NCBI GenBank assembly: GCA_035476635.1
Contig: DATILI010000238.1
Span: forward strand, 1-21,009
Direction of reading: 5' to 3'
Source of the DNA: DATILI01 sp035476635
Lineage (GTDB): Bacteria; Pseudomonadota; Gammaproteobacteria; Burkholderiales; Burkholderiaceae_C
DNA length: 21,009 nucleotides
Part shown: positions 15,101 through 21,009 of the stretch, piece after piece
How positions within the stretch are numbered: position 1 is the stretch's first letter
Layout: every line of letters starts with the position of its first letter
Notes under the pieces: model-generated
Seen by the model: only the letters and a program-made list of their open reading frames with translations
What the model was told of the DNA's origin: nothing
The model's database searches: none
Program-made: the position numbers and the translations under genes

Positions 15101-17152
15101 TCAGTCATCGTCCCTGATCCGAAACTGCCCGATCAACTGCTGCTGCACATTCGGCGGCACGGCCTCGTAGTGGCTCAGCTCCAGGGTATAGCGGCCCTGG
15201 CCGCCGGTCATGGCGTTCAGGCGCATCTGGTAGCTGCTGAGTTCCGACAGCGGCACCTGCCCCAGCACCGCAAGTGTGCCAACCTGCAGCGCGCGCGTGC
15301 CGCTGACCTGGCCGCGGCGCGCCGACAGATCGCCGGTGATGTCGCCCATATTGCTCTCGGGCGCGGTAATTTCCACGTTGACGATCGGCTCCAGCACGAC
15401 CGGTGCCGCCGCGCGCACGGCCTCGATCACGGCCTTGCGGCCGGCCGTCGTGAACGCGATTTCCTTGCTGTCCACGCTGTGGTGCTTGCCGTCGTAGACG
15501 ATGACCCGGACGTCCTTGACCGGAAAGCCCGCGATCACGCCGCCGTCCAACGCCTGGCGCACGCCTTTTTCAACTGCGGGGATGAACTGGTACGGGATGG
15601 TGCCGCCCTTGACCTGGTCGACGAATTCGATGCCGGCGCCGCGCGGCAGCGGCTCGATGCGCAAGAACACCTCACCAAACTGGCCAGCCCCGCCGGTCTG
15701 CTTCTTGTGCCGGTGGTGCCCCTCGGCAGGCGCCGAAATCGTCTCGCGGTAGGCAATGCGTGGCGGCCTCGTATTGACCTCGCATTTGTAGATTTCGGTC
15801 AAGCGCTCCAGCAGCACCCGCAGGTGCAATTCACCCAGGCCATAGACCACAGTTTCGTTGGTCACGGCGACATGTTCCACCCTAAGGCAGGGATCCTCAT
15901 CGACCAGCTTCTGCAGGATGTCCCACATGCGCTGCTCGTCGCCGCGGCGCCTGGGCTCGATGGCCAGGCCGTGTACCGGCACCGGAAAGCCCAGCGGCAA
16001 AAGGTGCATGTGCTCGTCCTCGGTGGCATCGTGCAGCACGGCGTCGAAGTGGATGTCGTCGACCTTGGCCACTGCGCACAACTCACCGGGGCCCGCGCGC
16101 GGGATTTCCACATGGTCCTTGCCTTGCAACATGAACAAGTGCCCCACCTTGAAGGGCCGGCGACCGTCGCCGATGTAGAGCTGGCTGTCGCGTGTGATCG
16201 TGCCCTGGTGCACGCGGAAGATACCCATCTTGCCGACATAGGGGTCGACGGTCACTTTGAAAACGTGGGCCAGCACATGCCGGGACGGATCCGGCGCGGC
16301 ACGCACCGGCACCGCGTCGGGGCCTTCGCCGTTGAGAAACTGCGGCGGATTGCCCTCGCTCGGATTCGGCAACAGTTTTACGATCACATCCAGCAGCTCG
16401 GCCACGCCGGCTCCATTGCGCGCCGAAACGAAGCAGATCGGGATCAGGTGGCCCTCGCGCAACGCCTGCTCCAGCGGCGCGTGCAGTTCGCGCGGATCGA
16501 CGTCGCCGTCGTTCAGGTAGCGCTCGACGAATTCAGGATCGACTTCCACCACTTGTTCGACCAGGGCGCGATGTGCCTGCTCCACAGATGAAAAATCCGC
16601 CTCGCCGGACGGATTGAAGAAGCAGTCAACGACTTTGGTGCCGCCCGCGGCGGGCAAGTTGAGCGGCAGGCACTCCTTGCCGAAGGCGGCCTGTATGCGT
16701 GCCACGAGGCCGGGCAAGTCCAGCCCCTGCGCGTCGATCTTGTTGATGATGACCATGCGGCAGAGTTCGCGCTTGGCTGCCCAGTTCATCATTCGCGTGC
16801 TCATCAGTTCGATGCCGTTGGACGCGTTGATCACCACGGCGGCTGTTTCTACGGCTTCCAGCGCGGGCAGCGACTGCCCGAGGAAGTCGGGCGCTCCGGG
16901 GGTGTCGATGATGTGCACGCGGGTGTCCAGGTGCTGCAGGTGCACCAGGGCCGAACTCAGCGAATGCTGGGCCCGCCGCTCCAGCGCGTCGAAATCGCTG
17001 ACCATGGTGCCGCGCTCCAGGCTGCCCGGCGCGCCGATGGCGCCGGCCCTGTGCAGCAGCGCTTCAACCAGGCAGGTTTTGCCGCTGGTCGCCGCACCGA
17101 CAAGCGCCAGCGTGCGTATGGCGGCAAGGGCTGGCGCAGAATTGGTGGCCAT
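15101..17152 (-). CDS. EF-G-like translational GTPase paralogue
   Basis: A 683-residue protein with the five-domain EF-G layout: GTPase domain about 1-275, beta-barrel II about 290-390, domain III about 395-470, domain IV about 475-600 and domain V about 600-670. The P-loop is GAATSGKT (19-26), G4 is NKID (137-140) and G5 is SARNG. Switch II reads DTPGAPDF (83-90), whereas canonical EF-G has DTPGHVDF, so the catalytic histidine is replaced by Ala87. The switch-I region reads GTMVSDFDALERR. These traits are those of the EF-G-like/FusA2-type group, whose roles are poorly defined. It is not the housekeeping fusA, which normally sits in the str operon with rpsL, rpsG and tuf. ATG 17152 is preceded by GAGGAG about 8 bases upstream. 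It converges on the microprotein gene with a 6-base gap. Confidence 0.9.
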   Translation of the reverse strand: MATNSAPALAAIRTLALVGAATSGKTCLVEALLHRAGAIGAPGSLERGTMVSDFDALERRAQHSLSSALVHLQHLDTRVHIIDTPGAPDFLGQSLPALEAVETAAVVINASNGIELMSTRMMNWAAKRELCRMVIINKIDAQGLDLPGLVARIQAAFGKECLPLNLPAAGGTKVVDCFFNPSGEADFSSVEQAHRALVEQVVEVDPEFVERYLNDGDVDPRELHAPLEQALREGHLIPICFVSARNGAGVAELLDVIVKLLPNPSEGNPPQFLNGEGPDAVPVRAAPDPSRHVLAHVFKVTVDPYVGKMGIFRVHQGTITRDSQLYIGDGRRPFKVGHLFMLQGKDHVEIPRAGPGELCAVAKVDDIHFDAVLHDATEDEHMHLLPLGFPVPVHGLAIEPRRRGDEQRMWDILQKLVDEDPCLRVEHVAVTNETVVYGLGELHLRVLLERLTEIYKCEVNTRPPRIAYRETISAPAEGHHRHKKQTGGAGQFGEVFLRIEPLPRGAGIEFVDQVKGGTIPYQFIPAVEKGVRQALDGGVIAGFPVKDVRVIVYDGKHHSVDSKEIAFTTAGRKAVIEAVRAAAPVVLEPIVNVEITAPESNMGDITGDLSARRGQVSGTRALQVGTLAVLGQVPLSELSSYQMRLNAMTGGQGRYTLELSHYEAVPPNVQQQLIGQFRIRDDD

Positions 17153-17173
17153 GGGCGCGCTCCTCGTTTTTGC

Positions 17174-17194
17174 CGGGCGCATAGTCGGCGCCCG
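17174..17194 (-). promoter_or_regulatory. 5'-leader hairpin upstream of the EF-G-like gene
   Basis: CGGGCGC-ATAGTCG-GCGCCCG forms a perfect 7-bp stem with a 7-base loop, about 22 bases before the start codon and about 8 bases from the GAGGAG ribosome-binding site. It could shape access to that site or mark an operator. No U tract follows, so it is not a terminator. Confidence 0.35.
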
Positions 17195-17332
17195 TTGAAT
17201 AGTGGCTCGTCTGCACAGCGTAAGGGATAGCGTGGTGCGGCACAAGCGGCTCGACCCCCGGACAAACGATGGTAGGCTTGCCGCCCATGCCGGGGAGACG
17301 GCCAAACACTTGGCGCAGAGGGACCACAGGAC

Positions 17333-18145
17333 ATGAAAACATTTGTAATCACCGGTGCCTCCGAGGGCATCGGTGCGGAGATGGCGCGGCAGATCGCCAC
17401 AACGCACAAGGCCGAGGCGGCGCTGGTGCTGGCGGCGCGCAACATGGAAAACCTGGATGCGGTGGCTGACCAATGCAGGGCGCTCGGCGCGCAGGCCTTG
17501 GCTGTCAGGACCGATGTATCGATCGAGGCCGAATGCCGCACCCTGATCGCGGTTGCAGTGGAGAAATTCGGCCGCCTGGACGCCCTCATCAACAACGCCG
17601 GCATGTCCGCGCAGGCGCTGTTTGCCGACGTCAAGGCGGAAGACCTCGCCTGGTACGAACAACTGATGCGCATCAATCTCTGGGGCAGCGTCTGGTGTAC
17701 GCACGCGGCACTGCCGCACCTGAAGGCGGCCAAGGGCAGCGTGGTGGCGGTCTCGTCGCTGGCCGGCATCGTCGGCGTGCCGGGTCGCACGGCCTACAGT
17801 GCCACCAAGTTCGCCATGACCGGCTTCTTCGAGGCTCTGCGCGCCGAACTCAAGGGCGCCGGTGTCAGTGTCACAACGGCCTACCCCGGCGTAGTGGCCA
17901 CCAACATCCGCTACCGCGGCTTCAACGCCAAAGGCGTCGCCGCCGGAGCAAGCGGCCTGAAGGAAGACGACGCCATGAGCGTGGAAGAATGCGCCCGCCT
18001 GATTCTTGCTGGAATGAATCGGCGCGAGCGCGAGGTGGTCATGACGGCCAAGGGCAAGCTCGGCCGCCTGCTCAAGCTACTGGCGCCCGGCGTGGTGGAG
18101 AACATGGCGTTGGCGGCGCTCAAGGAAGAAGTAAAGCCGCACTGA
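17333..18145 (+). CDS. Short-chain dehydrogenase/reductase
   Basis: A 270-residue classical SDR. The cofactor motif TGASEGIG is at residues 7-14, Asp61 follows the third strand (RTDVS) and NNAG is at 87-90. The catalytic tetrad is Asn115, Ser142, Tyr155 and Lys159 (YSATK at 155-159). The residues after the second strand (AARNMENLD) suggest NADP(H) preference because of the Arg. The C-terminal extension with basic and hydrophobic stretches (GKLGRLLKLLAPGVVENMAL) resembles DHRS7/ketosphinganine-reductase-like SDRs that associate with membranes, so a lipid or ketone substrate is possible but unproven. The start ATG 17333 has CAGGA just upstream. A 180-base gap separates it from the divergent EF-G-like gene, and I see no convincing promoter hexamers there. 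A methyltransferase gene follows after 18 bases. Confidence 0.93.
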   Translation: MKTFVITGASEGIGAEMARQIATTHKAEAALVLAARNMENLDAVADQCRALGAQALAVRTDVSIEAECRTLIAVAVEKFGRLDALINNAGMSAQALFADVKAEDLAWYEQLMRINLWGSVWCTHAALPHLKAAKGSVVAVSSLAGIVGVPGRTAYSATKFAMTGFFEALRAELKGAGVSVTTAYPGVVATNIRYRGFNAKGVAAGASGLKEDDAMSVEECARLILAGMNRREREVVMTAKGKLGRLLKLLAPGVVENMALAALKEEVKPH

Positions 18146-18163
18146 CGGTCGCACTTGCAAAGA

Positions 18164-18736
18164 ATGAACATGGACACATCAGCCGCAGGCCCCGCGGGCG
18201 GGCATGGATCGCAAGCGCCCTCCGCGTGGGTGCAGCGCTGGTCGCACCTCGTGCCGGACGGCGGTAGCGTGCTGGATGTGGCCTGCGGCCTGGGCCGGCA
18301 TGTGCGCTGGTTTGCACAGCGCAACCATCCGGTGGCCGGCGTTGATCGCGCAGCGGACGCCATCGCGGCGCTGGCGGGCCTGGGCGAAATGGTGGTCGCG
18401 GACATCGAGAATGGGCCCTGGCCCTTCGCTGGCCGCGCGTTCGCCGGGGTAGTCGTGACCAACTACCTCTGGCGCCCCCTGCTGCCAACCGTGGTGCAAA
18501 GCGTGGCGCCCGGCGGCGTGCTGATCTACGAAACCTTTGCCATCGGCAACGAAACCGTGGGCAAGCCGTCGCGGCCCGACTTCCTGCTGCAAAGCGGCGA
18601 ACTGCTACAAGCTTGCGCCGCAATGCGCGTCGTGGCCTTCGAGGACGGTTTCTTGACCAATCCTGCCCGTTTTGTGCAGCGCATTGCGGCAGTGCGGCCC
18701 GACACCCTGGCGACGGCCGGGCGCTATCCGCTGTGA
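18164..18736 (+). CDS. Class I SAM-dependent methyltransferase
   Basis: A 190-residue Rossmann-fold methyltransferase. Motif I, the SAM-binding loop, is VLDVACGLGRH at 36-46. The acidic residue at the end of strand 2 is Asp61 in VAGVDRAADAI. VVADIENGPWPF (77-88) holds the adenine-contacting acidic position. Strand 4 is GVVVTNYLWRPLLP and the post-motif is PGGVLIYETFAIGNE. The short form with YETFAIGNE resembles small methyltransferases often annotated as TehB-like, but the substrate is unknown. ATG 18164 is chosen. ATG 18170 and TTG 18155 are in frame, and no strong ribosome-binding site decides between them. The gene sits 18 bases after the SDR gene and its stop is 35 bases before dapA, so it may be the end of an SDR-methyltransferase unit. 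Confidence 0.88.
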   Translation: MNMDTSAAGPAGGHGSQAPSAWVQRWSHLVPDGGSVLDVACGLGRHVRWFAQRNHPVAGVDRAADAIAALAGLGEMVVADIENGPWPFAGRAFAGVVVTNYLWRPLLPTVVQSVAPGGVLIYETFAIGNETVGKPSRPDFLLQSGELLQACAAMRVVAFEDGFLTNPARFVQRIAAVRPDTLATAGRYPL

Positions 18737-18738
18737 CT

Positions 18739-18744
18739 TAAAAT
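18739..18744 (+). promoter_or_regulatory. Candidate dapA -10 box
   Basis: TAAAAT matches the -10 consensus at 5 of 6 positions, 27 bases before the dapA start and just after the methyltransferase stop. It stands out as AT-rich in a GC-rich setting. No good -35 hexamer is seen 17 bases upstream, so support is modest. Confidence 0.35.
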
Positions 18745-18771
18745 GCTCGTTTACCGTTCAAAACTGCGGAC

Positions 18772-19662
18772 ATGACACCCATTACCGGCAGCATCGTGGC
18801 GCTCGTTACGCCGATGCATGAAGACGGCAGCGTGGACTACCCCACCCTGCGCAAACTGATCGACTGGCACATCGCCGAAGGCACCGACTGCATCGGGGTG
18901 GTCGGCACGACCGGCGAATCGCCCACGGTCAACGTGCAGGAGCATTGCGAAATCATCCGCGTCTCGGTCGAGCAGGCCAAGGGCCGCGTGCCGATCATGG
19001 CCGGCTGTGGCGCCAACTCCACGGCCGAGGCCATCGAACTGGCCCAGTTCGCCAAGAGCGTCGGCGCCGACTGCCAATTGCAGGTCGTGCCCTACTACAA
19101 CAAGCCGACCCAGGAAGGCCAGTACCAGCACTTCAAGCACATCGCCGAAGCCGTTGGCGACCTGCCGACCGTGCTCTACAACGTTCCGGGCCGTTCCGTG
19201 GCCGATATGGCGCATGAAACCGTGCTTCGGCTGGCCCAGGTGCCCGGCATCGTCGGCATCAAGGAAGCCACCGGCAACATCGAGCGGGCGCAGTGGCTGA
19301 TCAAGGAAGTGCCCAAGGGCTTTTCCGTTTATTCGGGCGACGATGCGACCGCTGTGGCGCTCATGCTGTGCGGCGGCCAGGGCAACGTCAGCGTGACGGC
19401 CAACATCGCACCCCGGCTGATGCACGAACTCTGCTTGGCCGCAGTGGCCGGCGACGTTCGGCGCGCCATGGAAATCCAGATGCAATTACTGCCGGTGCAC
19501 AAGCACCTGTTTGTCGAGGCCAACCCGATCCCCCTCAAGTGGGCCATGGCCCGCATGGGTCTTTGCGGCGGCACCATGCGCCTGCCGATGACGGCGCTGG
19601 CAGCCTCCAACGAGGCTGTCGTCGAAGGCGCGCTGCGCGCCAGCCGGCTGCTTTCGGCCTGA
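18772..19662 (+). CDS. dapA: 4-hydroxy-tetrahydrodipicolinate synthase
   Basis: A 296-residue TIM-barrel aldolase, close to the usual length of about 292. It condenses pyruvate with aspartate semialdehyde, the first committed step to diaminopimelate and lysine. The Schiff-base lysine is Lys164 in VGIKEATGN. The proton-relay threonines are Thr46-Thr47 in GTTGES, the catalytic tyrosine is Tyr136 in VLYNVPGR, and Arg141 lies at the entrance where the semialdehyde binds. YSGDDA and GGQGNVSVTANI complete the DHDPS signatures. The gene is followed after 44 bases by bamC, the same dapA-bamC order known from E. coli (dapA-nlpB). Product-level control by lysine cannot be judged from sequence. Confidence 0.97.
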   Translation: MTPITGSIVALVTPMHEDGSVDYPTLRKLIDWHIAEGTDCIGVVGTTGESPTVNVQEHCEIIRVSVEQAKGRVPIMAGCGANSTAEAIELAQFAKSVGADCQLQVVPYYNKPTQEGQYQHFKHIAEAVGDLPTVLYNVPGRSVADMAHETVLRLAQVPGIVGIKEATGNIERAQWLIKEVPKGFSVYSGDDATAVALMLCGGQGNVSVTANIAPRLMHELCLAAVAGDVRRAMEIQMQLLPVHKHLFVEANPIPLKWAMARMGLCGGTMRLPMTALAASNEAVVEGALRASRLLSA

Positions 19663-19706
19663 TTTCGCCCCTTACGTTACTGCGTAGTTTGAGAAGGACT
19701 TTCCCT

Positions 19707-20792
19707 GTGAACCATTTTGCAAGACTGGGCCTCCTGGGCCTGACTCTGGCTCTGTCTGCTTGTTCGGTACTCGAAGGCGAAAAAATCGACTACAAGAGCG
19801 CGGGCAAGGCCCCTTCCCTTGAGATCCCGCCCGACCTGACCCAGTTGTCCACCGAAACGCGCTATGCGGTGCCCGGCAGCGCGGTCACCGCCAGCGGCTT
19901 CCAGACGGCGCAGCCCTCGCGAAGCGTTCCAACGGCCGCGGCCAACCTCGCCGACGTGCGCATCGAGCGCGCCGGCACGCAGCGCTGGCTGGTGGTGAAT
20001 CGGCCCGCCGAGCAGTTGTGGGGACCGGTGCGCGATTTCTGGCAGGAAAGCGGCTTCCTGCTGACACTGGACCAGTCCAACCTGGGCATCATGGAAACCG
20101 ATTGGGCGGAAAACCGCGCCAAGCTGCCGCAGGATTTCATCCGCAGCGCGATTGGCAAGGTGTTTGATTCGCTTTACTCCACCGGCGAGCGCGACAAGTT
20201 CCGCACCCGCCTGGAGCGCAATGCCGCAGGCGGCACCGAGATCTACGTCAGCCACCGCGGCATGATCGAGGTCTACACCAGCAGCAACAACCAAAAGGAC
20301 CAAACGGCCTGGCAACCGCGGGCGGCGGACCCGGAACTCGAAACCGAATTCCTGCGCCGCCTGATGATCAAGCTGGGCACCTCCGCGGAACAGGCCAAGA
20401 CAATCGTGGCAGCTTCCGCGCCGCAAACCACCTCCAAGATCGCCACCGTCAACAACGCGCCGGTCGTGCAGATCAGCGAAGGCTTCGACCGCGCATGGCG
20501 CCGCGTCGGCCTGGCGCTGGACCGGACCGGCTTCACCGTGGAAGACCGCGACCGCAGCCAGGGCACTTACTTCGTGCGCTATGTCGAACCCAATCCCGAG
20601 AAGAAGGAACCCGGCATCTTCAGCAAGTTGTTCGGAAGCTCCGCACCGGTAATCCCGCCGCTGAAGTTCCGCATCGCGCTGAAAAGCGAGGGCGAATCCA
20701 CCACGGTTTCTGTCCTGAATGCCAGCGGCGCACCCGAGACATCGGCCAACGCGCAACGCATCGTCCAGGTGATTGCCGCGGACCTTAAGTAG
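19707..20792 (+). CDS. bamC: Outer-membrane assembly lipoprotein BamC
   Basis: A 361-residue lipoprotein of the BAM complex, which folds beta-barrel proteins into the outer membrane. The signal peptide LGLLGLTLALSAC ends in a lipobox with the modified cysteine at Cys19. The following segment LEGEKIDYKSAGKAPSLEIP resembles the unstructured N-terminal arm of BamC that contacts BamD (YKSA and LEIPPDL). Two helix-grip domains follow, about 85-205 (ending HRGMIEVY) and about 255-361. The start is GTG 19707, preceded by AGAAGGA. An open frame extends upstream into dapA but has no signal peptide there. The position after dapA agrees with the family's usual neighbourhood. It is longer than E. coli BamC (about 344). 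Confidence 0.93.
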   Translation: MNHFARLGLLGLTLALSACSVLEGEKIDYKSAGKAPSLEIPPDLTQLSTETRYAVPGSAVTASGFQTAQPSRSVPTAAANLADVRIERAGTQRWLVVNRPAEQLWGPVRDFWQESGFLLTLDQSNLGIMETDWAENRAKLPQDFIRSAIGKVFDSLYSTGERDKFRTRLERNAAGGTEIYVSHRGMIEVYTSSNNQKDQTAWQPRAADPELETEFLRRLMIKLGTSAEQAKTIVAASAPQTTSKIATVNNAPVVQISEGFDRAWRRVGLALDRTGFTVEDRDRSQGTYFVRYVEPNPEKKEPGIFSKLFGSSAPVIPPLKFRIALKSEGESTTVSVLNASGAPETSANAQRIVQVIAADLK

Positions 20793-20805
20793 CGTATTTT
20801 CAGAG

Positions 20806-21009
20806 ATGCTGCGCTTCAGGAGCCTGGGCAGCGGCAGCACCGGCAATGCGACGGTGGTCGAGGCCAGAAGCGGCACGCAATGCACCCGGCTGCTCATCGA
20901 TTGCGGCCTCGGCATTCGGGTACTGGACACCCGGCTTGCGCAAGCCGGGCTTTCGGTACGCGACATCGACGCCATCTTCATCACCCACGAACATAGCGAC
21001 CACATTGGC
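20806..21009 (+). CDS. Metallo-beta-lactamase-fold hydrolase, truncated by window end
   Basis: The first 68 residues of a metallo-beta-lactamase-fold protein. It opens with MLRFRSLGSGSTGNATVVE, characteristic of the YycJ/WalJ-like and PhnP-like group. Asp37 in LLIDCGLG forms the end of the first strands, and the metal-binding motif THEHSDHIG appears at 60-68 just before the window ends. Such enzymes act on phosphodiester or nucleic-acid substrates, but the specificity cannot be given from this fragment. It starts 13 bases after bamC, suggesting one dapA-bamC-MBL transcription unit. The gene continues beyond the window, so it is partial and not broken. Confidence 0.9.
   Translation, partial: MLRFRSLGSGSTGNATVVEARSGTQCTRLLIDCGLGIRVLDTRLAQAGLSVRDIDAIFITHEHSDHIG

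Noticed and set aside
19293..19706. Upstream extension of the bamC frame into dapA
   Set aside because: It overlaps dapA in another frame. The lipoprotein signal peptide and ribosome-binding site fix the bamC start at 19707.

Overview
The window looks like a chromosomal segment from a GC-rich betaproteobacterium, most likely Burkholderiales and probably Comamonadaceae (Variovorax/Acidovorax/Polaromonas-like). This rests on high GC, the style of the proteins (ParC/ParE, DapA, BamC and an MCP ending in a tryptophan/phenylalanine pentapeptide) and remembered gene orders such as dapA-bamC-MBL hydrolase. No search was run. I see no tRNA, rRNA, IS element, prophage or CRISPR array. Coding density is high: the longest non-coding stretch is about 180 bases, so no stretch over 300 bases lacks a gene. 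Many long open frames antisense to real genes are GC-codon shadows.

Layout. (1) 37-695 (+): a small zinc-ribbon protein, then an orphan 99-residue protein built only from the N- and C-terminal helices of flagellar rod/hook proteins. (2) 847-4877 (+): a fused circularly permuted ATP-grasp/alpha-E protein, a transglutaminase-like protein and a RidA-family protein. The first two are the core of a predicted, poorly characterised peptide/amide-ligase system. (3) 4906-6657 (-): a methyl-accepting chemotaxis protein with a 12-bp direct repeat upstream. (4) 6822-13632 (-): a tight five-gene unit read parE > acetylpolyamine-amidohydrolase-like deacetylase > GNAT acetyltransferase > lytic transglycosylase > parC. 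Gaps are 21, -4, -4 and 6 bases, so topoisomerase IV is apparently co-transcribed with an acetyl-transfer/deacetylation pair and a cell-wall enzyme. (5) 13725-15094 (+): an MFS transporter divergent from parE, then an unlisted 42-residue membrane microprotein. (6) 15101-17152 (-): a divergent EF-G-like GTPase. (7) 17333-18736 (+): a short-chain dehydrogenase and a SAM methyltransferase. (8) 18772-end (+): dapA (lysine/diaminopimelate synthesis), the lipoprotein gene bamC (outer-membrane protein assembly) and the start of a metallo-beta-lactamase-fold hydrolase cut by the window end.

The most interesting points are the coupled acetyltransferase/deacetylase pair inside the topoisomerase IV operon, the ATP-grasp/alpha-E/transglutaminase/RidA cluster, the minimal flagellar-rod-like protein, the EF-G paralogue lacking the catalytic switch-II histidine, and a parE promoter arrangement compatible with a leaderless transcript overlapping a perfect dyad.
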